Shown: one piece after another, positions 1 to 6,704 of the stretch
How positions within the stretch are numbered: position 1 is the first letter of the stretch
How the letters are laid out: each line of letters begins with the position of its first letter
From: an uncultured Collinsella sp.
Lineage (GTDB): Bacteria; Actinomycetota; Coriobacteriia; Coriobacteriales; Coriobacteriaceae
Direction: 5' to 3'
NCBI GenBank assembly: GCA_900549655.1
Contig: UROZ01000107.1
Location: forward strand, 1 to 6,950
Length of the DNA: 6,950 nucleotides
The notes under the pieces: generated by a model
The model's input: only the letters and a program-made list of their open reading frames with translations
What the model was told of the DNA's origin: nothing
Databases searched by the model: none
Made by a program: the position numbers and the translations under genes

Positions 1-32
1 GTCCTCTGGGAAAGCGCGACCCAGAATTCGGC

Positions 33-84
33 AAAATAATGGGGCAGGCTTTCCGCAACAACTGTCTGGCGGAAAGCCTGCCCC
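33..84 (-). terminator. Intrinsic terminator of the LacI-family regulator gene
   Basis: Positions 41-56 and 69-84 are exact reverse complements, giving a perfect 16-bp GC-rich stem with a 12-nt loop. On the minus strand the stem begins 7 nt after the regulator stop codon and is followed by ATTATTTT (positions 40 down to 33), a T-rich though interrupted tract. That order fits a rho-independent terminator for the regulator. On the plus strand the stem is followed by CAGTTTCTT, a poor U-tract, so any action on plus-strand transcripts would be weak. Confidence 0.8.
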
Positions 85-91
85 CAGTTTC

Positions 92-1108
92 TTATAGCGA
101 GTCTCTCTGGATCAGCTGCATGTGCATCACGGAGGTGGTGGGCTCGGCACCCTTGATCATGTCGAGCGCAATGTTGGCGGCCATGTGGCCTTCTTCGCGC
201 AGGGGCTGACGGACGGTCGTGAGCGCGGGGACACAGCGCGCCGCAATCTCGTGATCGTCGAAGCCGACGACAGAAACGTCCGCAGGAACGGATAGGCCTG
301 CCTCGTTGAGCGCGGTGATGACGCCAGCCGCGATACGGTCCGATCCGCAGAGCACGCCATCGAAAGCAATCTCGCGCGCGAGGATCTGGTGCATGGCCTG
401 ATAGCCGTCTCCGTTGTTCCAGCCGGTATAGATAACGTTTGCGTCTGGGAGGTCTTCGCCCAAGACGGCACGGTAGCCGCGCAGGCGGTCGACAACAGCG
501 GGGTTGTCTTGCGGTCCCAACACGGCGACGATATCTTTGCGCCCGCGTTCCTTCATGGCGAGTGCCGCAAAGTGTCCGCCCTCTTCGTCGTCAGAGTAGA
601 CTGTCGAGAACACATCGCGATAGGGGTGGCCCTCGAGCTGGCCGCACAACACGGTGGGTACGCCCAGCTCGCGCAGCACCTCGAGCAGCTCGCTGCCCTT
701 GTAGGGGGAGACGTCGATCACGGCGTCGAACGAGCGGCGCTCAAAGTGCTCGCGTGCGCGGTTGCGCTCATGCGTAGAAGACGCCTGCAAGATAACGGGC
801 AGATAGGACGACTCCGACAGTTCCTCGGTAATGCCGCTCAAAAACTCGCTATAGGTGGGGTCGCTGAAGAGTTCACTTAGGGGCTCGGTCACGAGCACGG
901 CGATGATTTCCGTGCGCCCGACAGCGAGCGCTCGGCCACGAGCGTTGGGGACAAAATTGACTTCCTTGGCCGCCGCGCGGACGCGCTTTTTGGTTTCCTC
1001 GCTAATGCGGGGCGAATCGTTGAGAGCGCGCGATGCCGTGGAGCGCGACACGCCGGCAGCTGCGGCAACCTCGGCAAGCGTAGGTGCGGTGCGAACTGGT
1101 TGGGTCAT
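92..1108 (-). CDS. LacI-family transcriptional repressor, probable regulator of the divergent ebgA-ebgC-ygjI operon
   Basis: This 338-residue protein has the usual LacI/GalR length and layout. A helix-turn-helix lies at about residues 10-30, with the recognition helix VSRSTASRALN at 20-30. A hinge-helix segment around 52-62 carries Leu61, aligned with the leucine that LacI-type repressors insert at the central CpG of the operator. A periplasmic-binding-protein-like effector domain follows from about 68, with the family signature VGFDD at 281-285 and a typical ending, LIQRDSL. Arg22, Ser23 and Arg27 occupy the places of LacI base-contact residues Tyr17, Gln18 and Arg22. The start is supported by AGGAG (plus strand CTCCT 1114-1118) 5 nt upstream. 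It is transcribed away from ebgA, and the three palindromes at 1352-1452 are its probable operators. Apart from the shared fold it does not resemble E. coli EbgR closely, so no symbol is given. The inducer is unknown; a galactoside or its product is inferred from context. Confidence 0.93.
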   Translation of the reverse strand: MTQPVRTAPTLAEVAAAAGVSRSTASRALNDSPRISEETKKRVRAAAKEVNFVPNARGRALAVGRTEIIAVLVTEPLSELFSDPTYSEFLSGITEELSESSYLPVILQASSTHERNRAREHFERRSFDAVIDVSPYKGSELLEVLRELGVPTVLCGQLEGHPYRDVFSTVYSDDEEGGHFAALAMKERGRKDIVAVLGPQDNPAVVDRLRGYRAVLGEDLPDANVIYTGWNNGDGYQAMHQILAREIAFDGVLCGSDRIAAGVITALNEAGLSVPADVSVVGFDDHEIAARCVPALTTVRQPLREEGHMAANIALDMIKGAEPTTSVMHMQLIQRDSL

Positions 1109-1351
1109 GGCGTCTCCTGGAGAATGCGGTCGATGTTGTCGCTGATACGGGTTGGTGCGGATACAGCTTACTATAGTGCGCCTGAACAGCGTTCATGATA
1201 TCCGGTGACCGGTGTCGTTTTGCAACCAAGCCGAAATCGAATACGTCTCGTGTGGGTGAGATATCAGCGGGCGTGGAGGTTGCCTACGAGCTTAAGAACG
1301 ATGTCTTGTGCTGAGTTTCGATACTCAGGGTGACATAAGTGTTGCGATTGT
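1109..1351. promoter_or_regulatory. Regulator-proximal half of the divergent intergenic region
   Basis: No gene is supported here. The regulator promoter must lie in this stretch. Two minus-strand -10 candidates are visible: TATAGT (complement of 1170-1175), 61 nt before the start codon but without a good -35, and TATCAT (complement of 1195-1200), with TTGCAA at 1220-1225 as a possible -35 at a long 19-bp spacing. Neither is decisive. A hairpin with a 6-bp stem (CTGAGT 1311-1316, ACTCAG 1323-1328) lies just before the first operator. ACCGGT at 1208-1213 shares only the centre of the operator, and TTGCAACC at 1220-1227 resembles one half-site. These hints of autoregulation are weak. Confidence 0.3.
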
Positions 1352-1365
1352 ACAACCGGTTGCAC
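1352..1365. promoter_or_regulatory. Operator O1, first of three copies of a LacI-type site
   Basis: The 14-mer ACAACCGGTTGCAC contains the perfect 10-bp palindrome CAACCGGTTG (1353-1362) centred on a CpG, as expected for a LacI/GalR-family operator. The same 14 bases recur exactly at 1397 and 1439. It is the copy farthest from ebgA, 45 bp centre to centre from the next. Confidence 0.85.
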
Positions 1366-1396
1366 CGTTAACCCTGCCAAATCGACCGTTCAGCGG

Positions 1397-1410
1397 ACAA
1401 CCGGTTGCAC
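1397..1410. promoter_or_regulatory. Operator O2, overlapping the putative ebgA -35 element
   Basis: This is an exact second copy of the 14-mer, with its palindrome at 1398-1407. Its right half supplies TTGCAC (1405-1410), the best -35 candidate for the operon, so a bound repressor should block RNA polymerase. Its centre is 42 bp, about four helical turns, from O3. Confidence 0.87.
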
Positions 1411-1434
1411 AGTTTTTTACATCGCCCGTAAGAT
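1405..1434 (+). promoter_or_regulatory. Putative promoter of the ebgA-ebgC-ygjI operon
   Basis: TTGCAC (1405-1410) as -35 and TAAGAT (1429-1434) as -10 are separated by 18 bp. The matches to consensus are moderate (3/6 and 4/6). Support comes mainly from position: the -35 falls inside O2 and the predicted start, around 1441, falls inside O3, a classical repressible layout. Transcription would give a leader of about 45 nt before ebgA. A primary-transcript 5' end near 1441 would confirm it. Confidence 0.5.
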
Positions 1435-1438
1435 AAGG

Positions 1439-1452
1439 ACAACCGGTTGCAC
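1439..1452. promoter_or_regulatory. Operator O3, at the predicted transcription start
   Basis: This is an exact third copy of the 14-mer, with its palindrome at 1440-1449. It lies just downstream of the putative -10 and 19 nt before the ebgA Shine-Dalgarno sequence. With O2 it brackets the promoter core. Exact repetition of a 14-bp site three times in about 100 bp cannot reasonably be chance. Confidence 0.87.
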
Positions 1453-1484
1453 AAGAATCACTACGATGATGAAGGAGCATCACC

Positions 1485-4400
1485 ATGGACGCCATTAACG
1501 ATTGGGAAAACCAAGCGCTCACCCACAGGAACCGTCTGGCACCCCATGCGTACTTTATGGGTTACGAGACCGCCGATCTCGCTGCAACGTACAGCCGCGA
1601 GCTGTCGCGCGGGTTTGTCCAGCTGTCCGGCTCGTGGCAGTTCCGCCTCTTTGAGGGCCCCGCTGCCGTCTCCAACGAGGAACTCTCCACGTACAAGCCC
1701 GAGTGGGATCACGTGGAGGTTCCGCACCTGTGGCAGGTGGACGGCTATGGCAACCTTGCCTACACCGACGAGGGTTTCCCGTTCCCGGTTGATCAGCCGT
1801 TCGTTCCCTCCGACGACCCCACGGGCGTCTACCAGCGCATCGTCAACCTCCCCGCCGTTCCTGCCGGCGCTCGCGAGATCATTCGCTTCGACGGCATCGA
1901 GAGCTATGGCGAGCTGTACGTCAACGGTCAGTATATCGGCATGACCAAGGGTTCGCGCCTGTCTGCCGAGTTCGACGTGACCGACGCGCTCGTCGAGGGC
2001 GACAACCTGTTTGCGGTCAAGGTCCTGCAGTACAGCGATGGCAGCTACATCGAGGATCAGGACATGTGGTGGGCCTCGGGCATCTTCCGCGATGTGTACC
2101 TTATGCAGCGTCCCGCCGCGCACCTGGTCGACTTTAGGTTCCGCACGCACCGCGAGGGCGATGCCGCTCTGATCACGCTCGATACGGTTGCCGAGGGCGC
2201 TTCCCGCGTTGTGTTTACGCTCAGCGATGGCGAGAACGTGGTGGCTACGGGTGAGTGCGTCGACAGCCATGCCGAGTGCAGCGTGACCGATGCCCACTTC
2301 TGGAATCCCGAGGACCCCTTCCTCTACGATCTTACGTTTGAGGTCTACGACGACGACAAGGTGAGCGAGTACGTCCCGCATCGCCAGGGTCTTGCCGAGG
2401 TGACGGTCGAGGGCAATCATATCTACCTCAACGGCACTTACTTTAAAATGCATGGCGTCAACCGCCACGATCACGACGATCACAAGGGCCGCGCCGTGGG
2501 CCTCGATCGCATGCGCCGCGACCTGGAGCTCATGAAGCAGCACAACATCAACGCAGTGCGCACCTCTCACTATGCCAATGACCCGCGCTTCTACGAGCTG
2601 TGTGATGAGTATGGCATCATGCTGGTCGCCGAGACCGATATGGAGAGCCACGGCTTCGAGAATATCGGCAACATCGCCCTGGTTACCGACGACCCGGCAT
2701 GGGAGCCGGCCTACGTCGACCGTATTGAGCGCCTGGTGATGCAGGAGCGCAACCACGCGTGCATCATCATGTGGTCGCTGGGCAACGAGAGCGGCTATGG
2801 CTGCAACATCCGCGCGATGTACGCCAAGGCTCACGAGCTCGATGGTCGTCCGGTCCACTACGAGGAGGACCGCAACGCCGATACCGTCGACGTCATTTCC
2901 ACGATGTACTCCCGTGTGTCGCAGATGAACGACTTTGGTGAGCATCCGTTCCCCAAGCCGCGCATCAACTGCGAGTACGGTCACTCCATGGGCAACGGCC
3001 CCGGAGGCCTGTCCGAGTATCAGGAGGTCTTCGATCGCTGGGATTGCATCCAAGGCCAGTTTATCTGGGAATGGTGCGACCACGGTCTGGCTGCTGTGAC
3101 CGAGGACGGCGTTGCCTACGATATGTATGGTGGCGACAACGGCGATTACCCCAACAACAGCAACTTCTGCATCGATGGCATGGTGTTCCCTTGGCAGCAG
3201 CCGAGCCCGGGCCTTACCGAGTACGGCCAGGTCATCTGCCCGGTCCGCATGGCTTATGACGCCGAGGCAGGCGAGTTGACCGTCACCAACAAGCGTTGGT
3301 TTACCACCCTCGAGGATGTTTGCCTGTCGGCCGAGACCCTGGTGGACGGCGATGTGGTCTGCCGCAAGACGCTCGTGCCCGGCGCGGTTGCCCCCGGCGA
3401 GTCCGTCCAGCTTCCGCTGGTGATTCGCGAGGCCGCGGTGGGCGAGACCCTGCTGACCGTGCATGCCTACACCATGGCTGCTCACGCCTGGTGCGAGCCG
3501 ATGTTCCAACTGGGTGCAAGCCAGTTTGCCATCGCAAACCATCCGGCGCCGGCCATTGCGGCTCCCACTCGTCCTGAGCTTACGGTCGAGGAGACCGAGC
3601 AGGAGATTCGCATTCACTCCCTCAACGGCGAGCTGACCTTCAGCAAGGTCAACGGTACCGTGAGCGAGTGGAAGGCATCCGGCCGCGACGTCATGACCTC
3701 CGGTCCCCAGGTTGGTTTTTGGCATCCGCTCGTCGATAACCACGCCCAGGAGTATGACTCCCTGTGGAAGGACAACTTCATCGATGTGATGCAGACGTCC
3801 ACCCGCAAGGTTTCTTGGAAGCAGGACGGCAATGCGGTCGTCGTTACCGTGAGCCAGCGTATCGCTCCTCCCGTCCGCGCGTTCGGCATGCGCGTCGAGC
3901 TCGTCTACACCGTGCTTCCGAGTGGTCGCGTCGACCTCAAGGTTTCCGGAGAGCCCTACGGCGACTATTCGGACATTATCCCGCGCATCGGCATCTCCTT
4001 CGAGGTTCCCGGTTGTGATCGTGCCGTCGAGTGGTATGGCCACGGCCCGGGCGAGAACTATCCGGACTCGCTGCGCGCCAACCCGGTCGGTCATTACCGC
4101 ACTACGGTCGACGACATGTTCACGCCCTACGTTATGCCTCAGGACTGCGCCAACCGCGAGGGCACCCGCTGGGTTGCCCTGCGCTCTAGCCACGGTGACG
4201 GCGTGCTGGTGACCCGTCCAGCCGACGCCGCCTCCAACCCGTTCTCGTTCTCAGCATGGCCCTATAGCTGCGAGGCCATCGATAACGCCAAACACGTCTA
4301 CGACCTTGTTCCGGGCGACACGGTCACGGTCAACATCAACGACCAGCTGCTTGGCCTTGGTTCGAACTCTTGGGGTTCCGAGGTGCTCGATTCCTATCGC

Positions 4401-4493
4401 ACTCGTTTTGAGAGCTTCAGCTTTGAGGTGTCCCTGCGACCGCTGACGTCTGCTGATTTGGCTCAGGCGCTGGCACCCATTAAGGAGGCATAA
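1485..4493 (+). CDS. ebgA: Beta-galactosidase, GH2 family, EbgA-type large (catalytic) subunit
   Basis: This 1002-residue enzyme hydrolyses terminal beta-D-galactosides such as lactose with retention of configuration. E. coli LacZ and EbgA are about 1020-1030 residues, so it looks full length. The order is an N-terminal sugar-binding jelly roll (about 45-205), an immunoglobulin-like domain (about 210-310), a TIM barrel (about 310-595), a second immunoglobulin-like domain (about 600-690) and a C-terminal beta-sandwich (about 710-985). The acid/base is Glu435 in SLGNESGYG; the nucleophile is Glu497 in INCEYGHSMGNG. RTSHY (359-363), GHGPGENY (852-859) and the Trp963 region, LLGLGSNSWGSEVLDS (955-970), are typical. 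The N-terminal LTHRNRLAP and the last motif recall E. coli EbgA more than LacZ, and the EbgC gene next door confirms the subtype. No signal peptide is seen, so it should be cytoplasmic. The start follows AAGGAG (1472-1477) by 7 nt. Natural substrate is not fixed by sequence: lactose, galacto-oligosaccharides and mucin galactosides are all possible. Confidence 0.97.
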   Translation: MDAINDWENQALTHRNRLAPHAYFMGYETADLAATYSRELSRGFVQLSGSWQFRLFEGPAAVSNEELSTYKPEWDHVEVPHLWQVDGYGNLAYTDEGFPFPVDQPFVPSDDPTGVYQRIVNLPAVPAGAREIIRFDGIESYGELYVNGQYIGMTKGSRLSAEFDVTDALVEGDNLFAVKVLQYSDGSYIEDQDMWWASGIFRDVYLMQRPAAHLVDFRFRTHREGDAALITLDTVAEGASRVVFTLSDGENVVATGECVDSHAECSVTDAHFWNPEDPFLYDLTFEVYDDDKVSEYVPHRQGLAEVTVEGNHIYLNGTYFKMHGVNRHDHDDHKGRAVGLDRMRRDLELMKQHNINAVRTSHYANDPRFYELCDEYGIMLVAETDMESHGFENIGNIALVTDDPAWEPAYVDRIERLVMQERNHACIIMWSLGNESGYGCNIRAMYAKAHELDGRPVHYEEDRNADTVDVISTMYSRVSQMNDFGEHPFPKPRINCEYGHSMGNGPGGLSEYQEVFDRWDCIQGQFIWEWCDHGLAAVTEDGVAYDMYGGDNGDYPNNSNFCIDGMVFPWQQPSPGLTEYGQVICPVRMAYDAEAGELTVTNKRWFTTLEDVCLSAETLVDGDVVCRKTLVPGAVAPGESVQLPLVIREAAVGETLLTVHAYTMAAHAWCEPMFQLGASQFAIANHPAPAIAAPTRPELTVEETEQEIRIHSLNGELTFSKVNGTVSEWKASGRDVMTSGPQVGFWHPLVDNHAQEYDSLWKDNFIDVMQTSTRKVSWKQDGNAVVVTVSQRIAPPVRAFGMRVELVYTVLPSGRVDLKVSGEPYGDYSDIIPRIGISFEVPGCDRAVEWYGHGPGENYPDSLRANPVGHYRTTVDDMFTPYVMPQDCANREGTRWVALRSSHGDGVLVTRPADAASNPFSFSAWPYSCEAIDNAKHVYDLVPGDTVTVNINDQLLGLGSNSWGSEVLDSYRTRFESFSFEVSLRPLTSADLAQALAPIKEA
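4482..4488 (+). promoter_or_regulatory. Shine-Dalgarno of ebgC inside the end of ebgA
   Basis: AAGGAGG lies within the last codons of ebgA and 8 nt before the ATG at 4497. With only 3 nt between the ebgA stop and this ATG, ribosomes finishing ebgA would expose or re-use the site. Translational coupling would suit subunits needed in equal amounts. A second ATG at 4501 is out of frame and not used. Confidence 0.85.
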
Positions 4494-4496
4494 GTC

Positions 4497-4952
4497 ATGC
4501 ATGTCTTTAACTCGCGTGTCGATTTCGACGCCCAGATGAAGTCGGTCAAGAAGTGGATGCGTACCGGACAGGCGCTCGATGGCGTTTCCGATTTGCAGCA
4601 CGACGTGGCCTACTCTATCGGCGATTCGCTGGTGTATTGGTGGGTGAACGCCCACGAGGCGGCTACTGCCGATCTGGTCGGTCACCGTCGCTACCATGCC
4701 GTGCTCGCCCCGCTCGACGGCGATCTGACCGTCGAGGTGGCTTCCAAGGCCGATCTTACCTGTACGCGCGCTTACAGTGATATCGACGATCGCGAGCGCT
4801 TTGAGGGTACGGGGGAGACCGTGACGATTCCCGCCGGCGGCGTTGCCGTCGTCGAAATTGACGAGGCCTACTGTGTTATCGCCGAGGCTTCGGATCCCCG
4901 CGTCGTGGTACTGCACGTGACGGTCGAAGGTTATTCCTTCCCCAACAAGTAG
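4497..4952 (+). CDS. ebgC: Beta-galactosidase small subunit EbgC (YhcH/YjgK/YiaL family, cupin-like)
   Basis: At 151 residues this is close to E. coli EbgC (149). It belongs to the YhcH/YjgK/YiaL family of small cupin-like beta-barrel proteins. In E. coli, EbgC binds EbgA and is needed for full beta-galactosidase activity; the same role is inferred here from sequence and adjacency. Diagnostic stretches are VAYSIGDSLVY (37-47), GHRRYHAV (62-69), the acidic DIDDRERFEGTGETV (95-109) and the C-terminal VLHVTVEGYSFPNK. The family's frequent His-rich segment, of the form HEAH, reads DEAY at 122-125. E. coli EbgC reads HEAY there, so both histidines are lost here, which argues against a metal at that site. 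It sits 3 nt after ebgA and shares its transcript. Confidence 0.95.
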   Translation: MHVFNSRVDFDAQMKSVKKWMRTGQALDGVSDLQHDVAYSIGDSLVYWWVNAHEAATADLVGHRRYHAVLAPLDGDLTVEVASKADLTCTRAYSDIDDRERFEGTGETVTIPAGGVAVVEIDEAYCVIAEASDPRVVVLHVTVEGYSFPNK

Positions 4953-4956
4953 TATT

Positions 4957-5069
4957 CGTCCGTTTGGACGTTTGCTTCGTGCCGTTAGGGGGGATGGCTT
5001 TGTTGACTCCCTTTTCCCCATTCCCCTTAGCAGGTGCGCCGTCCGTGTTTGCACTTGCAGCTCGGACGG
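4957..5069 (+). promoter_or_regulatory. Structured ebgC-ygjI intergenic leader with three hairpins, possible attenuator or processing site
   Basis: Three hairpins can be drawn in the 153-nt gap. H1 pairs CGTCC 4957-4961 with GGACG 4966-4970 (4-nt loop, then TTTGCTT). H2 pairs 4986-4997 with 5018-5029: 12 pairs, two of them G-U, with a 20-nt loop. H3 pairs CCGTCCG 5039-5045 with CGGACGG 5063-5069. The right arm of H1 can also pair with 5040-5044, and CGTCCG at 4957-4962 with CGGACG at 5063-5068, so alternative folds exist. None has a strong U-tract. A partial terminator, RNA-processing signal or attenuator setting ygjI levels is possible. TATTAG at 5070-5075 is only a weak internal promoter candidate. 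Confidence 0.45.
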
Positions 5070-5095
5070 TATTAGATGACATTTAACAGATGATT

Positions 5096-5101
5096 GGGAG
5101 G
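5096..5101 (+). promoter_or_regulatory. Shine-Dalgarno that fixes the ygjI start
   Basis: GGGAGG lies 4 nt before the ATG at 5106. An upstream in-frame TTG at 5094 would overlap this ribosome binding site and has none of its own, so the ATG is preferred. Confidence 0.8.
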
Positions 5102-5105
5102 GCTT

Positions 5106-6569
5106 ATGAGCTCTGAAAAACGAGGAACGATTGGTTCGTTCGCTCTGCTGGGCATGACGGTCGCCGCCGTGTTCGGTATCAAGAACATCATCAACAACAA
5201 CGCGGCCATCGGCTTGGCAGCAGCGCCGTCGTTCTTTTTCGCCACGCTTTTGTACTTTGTCCCCTATACCCTGGTTACCGCCGAGTTCGTCGGCCTCAAC
5301 AAGGACTCCGAGTCTGGCGTGTACGCATGGGTTAAGACCTCGATGGGTGGTCGCTGGGCGTTCCTGACGGCATTTAGCTACTGGTTCGTTAACCTGTTCT
5401 TCTTTGCGTCCGTCCTGCCCAACGTCATCATCTACGCGAGCTACGTGTTCTTTGGTGCCAACGCCGAGCTTTCGCAGCTGTGGATCACCATTATCGAGAT
5501 CGTCGTCTTTGCTATCGCCACGTGGGTTTCGACCAAGGGCGCTAAGTGGATCGGCTCCATTTCCTCCTTCGGTTCGACCGCGGCTCTCGGCCTGACCGCC
5601 GTGTTCATCCTGCTGTCCCTGGCTGCTGCCTTTGGCGGCGTTGAGTTCGCTACGGCTCCTACTCCCGCTAACATGGCTCCCGACATGAGCAACTTCGCCA
5701 CTATGTGGGGCTTCTTCGGTACGCTTGCCTGGATCATCCAGGGCGTTGGCGGCGCTGAGTCTGTCGGCGTGTTCCTTAACGACCTTAAGGGCGGCGTCAA
5801 GGCCTTCGTGCGCACCGTCGTTATCGCCGGCCTGACCATCGGCCTTCTGTATGCAGGCGCTTCGCTGCTGGTCAACCTGTTCATTCCCGAGGGCGGCGTT
5901 GCCATCTCCACCGGCATCTTCGACGTGTTCGGCGCTGTCTTTGCCCACTTTGGCATTCCTATGGAAGTGTCCACGCGCGTCATCGGCTTGATCCTTCTCG
6001 CCGCTACGCTGGGTTCCCTCATGATGTGGACCTCCGCTCCCATCAAGGTCTTCTTCACCGAGATCCCCAAGGGCGTCTTTGGTAGCAAGATCGTCGAGCT
6101 CAACGAGCACGGCATTCCTGCCCGCGCTGCCTGGCTGCAGTTCGCCATCGTCGTCCCCATCCTGATCATCCCGGCCCTGGGCTCTGGTAACCTCGACGAC
6201 CTGCTCATGATTGTCACCAACATGACGGCTGCCACCGCTCTGCTCCCGCCGCTGCTGATCCTGCTTGCCTACTTTATGCTGCGTAAGAACTTCGATGCTG
6301 CTCCCCGTGGCTTCCGCATGGGCTCGCGCAGCTTTGGCCTGGTCGTTGCTGCATTCCTGCTTGTGGTCTTCTGCTTCGTGCTTATTTGCGGCACCATTCC
6401 GCTCGATCAGCCGCTGTGGCTGACGCTGGTCTACAACGTTGGCGGCGTGGTTGTCTTCCTGGGCCTTGCCGTGATGTGGTACAACCGCTATATCAACCGC
6501 CTGCGCGAGACCGATCCCGAGGCCGCCGAGAACGAGCTTCGCCCTTCCGTCCTCGATATGATGGAGTAG
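5106..6569 (+). CDS. ygjI: APC-superfamily membrane transporter, YgjI-type (glutamate:GABA antiporter-like branch)
   Basis: This 487-residue protein is an inner-membrane transporter with about 12 hydrophobic helices, roughly at 11-36, 42-61, 87-114, 124-142, 154-176, 199-224, 233-259, 289-312, 340-358, 365-390, 409-429 and 437-458. Length and layout fit the amino acid-polyamine-organocation superfamily. The first helix contains the unwound-helix-like NIINNN (27-32), followed by AEFVGLNKDSESGVYAWVK (59-77), which is characteristic of the antiporter-like branch. A helix-6 GGAESVGVFLNDLKGG motif (215-230) carries a membrane Glu218. WTSAPIKVFFTEIPKGVFG (308-326) and ELNEHGIPARAAW (331-343) resemble E. 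coli YgjI. That gene also follows ebgA-ebgC in E. coli, so locus order supports the name. The substrate is unknown: the superfamily suggests an amino acid or amine, the operon suggests something tied to galactosides. The charged tail after 460 should be cytoplasmic. It is the last gene of the operon. Confidence 0.92.
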   Translation: MSSEKRGTIGSFALLGMTVAAVFGIKNIINNNAAIGLAAAPSFFFATLLYFVPYTLVTAEFVGLNKDSESGVYAWVKTSMGGRWAFLTAFSYWFVNLFFFASVLPNVIIYASYVFFGANAELSQLWITIIEIVVFAIATWVSTKGAKWIGSISSFGSTAALGLTAVFILLSLAAAFGGVEFATAPTPANMAPDMSNFATMWGFFGTLAWIIQGVGGAESVGVFLNDLKGGVKAFVRTVVIAGLTIGLLYAGASLLVNLFIPEGGVAISTGIFDVFGAVFAHFGIPMEVSTRVIGLILLAATLGSLMMWTSAPIKVFFTEIPKGVFGSKIVELNEHGIPARAAWLQFAIVVPILIIPALGSGNLDDLLMIVTNMTAATALLPPLLILLAYFMLRKNFDAAPRGFRMGSRSFGLVVAAFLLVVFCFVLICGTIPLDQPLWLTLVYNVGGVVVFLGLAVMWYNRYINRLRETDPEAAENELRPSVLDMME

Positions 6570-6619
6570 CGGCTAGGATTAATCTACGGCTGTGGAATAA
6601 ATCGATTCCCTTTCCTAGG

Positions 6620-6650
6620 GAGGGGTCTTACGAGGCCCCTCTTTTTGTGT
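6620..6650 (+). terminator. Intrinsic terminator of the ebgA-ebgC-ygjI operon
   Basis: GAGGGGTC (6620-6627) pairs with GGCCCCTC (6634-6641) as an 8-bp stem with one G-U pair and a 6-nt TTACGA loop. TTTTTGTGTTTT follows at once. It lies about 50 nt after the ygjI stop. A short alternative stem just upstream (CCCT 6608-6611 with AGGG 6617-6620) would share only one base. Confidence 0.88.
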
Positions 6651-6674
6651 TTTGGGGCATGGATTTTGGACTCT

Positions 6675-6704
6675 GTGGGCAAAAAATGCCAAATATGAGT
6701 ACTG
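6675..6704 (+). repeat. Left copy of a 30-bp inverted repeat
   Basis: This 30-bp stretch starts GTGGGCAAAAA and ends AAATATGAGTACTG. Its reverse complement occurs at 6865-6894 with 28 of 30 bases identical; differences are at the 12th and 15th bases. Inside it, GGCA and TGCC form a small inverted pair around an A-run, and AGTACT is palindromic. AAATATGA (6691-6698) is also inverted nearby as TCATATTT at 6719-6726. Confidence 0.85.

Noticed and set aside
5..25. 6-bp hairpin TCTGGG/CCCAGA at the left edge
   Set aside because: There is no U-tract on either strand, and the upstream context is missing. It may be part of a terminator for a gene to the left, but that cannot be supported.
1325..1522. 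Minus-strand 65-codon frame with repeated Ala-Thr-Gly-Cys units
   Set aside because: The repeated peptide is simply the translation of the three operators and runs into the start of ebgA. It is a by-product of the DNA sites, not a gene.
1461..4193. 910-codon open frame antisense to ebgA
   Set aside because: Its length comes from the strong GC3 bias of ebgA, which removes stops from the opposite strand. The product is low-complexity in character, with many His, Val, Ala and Gly residues, shows no domain, and overlaps a certain gene.
5003..5032. TTGACT as the -35 of an internal ygjI promoter
   Set aside because: The hexamer is good, but nothing like a -10 lies 16-18 bp downstream, and it falls in the loop of the second hairpin.
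5094..5105. TTG start giving ygjI four extra residues
   Set aside because: It overlaps the GGGAGG ribosome binding site that serves the ATG at 5106 and has no site of its own.
4251..6110. 619-codon open frame antisense to the ebgA end, ebgC and ygjI
   Set aside because: It crosses three plus-strand features, including a structured intergenic gap, and reads as a charged low-complexity shadow with no recognisable fold.
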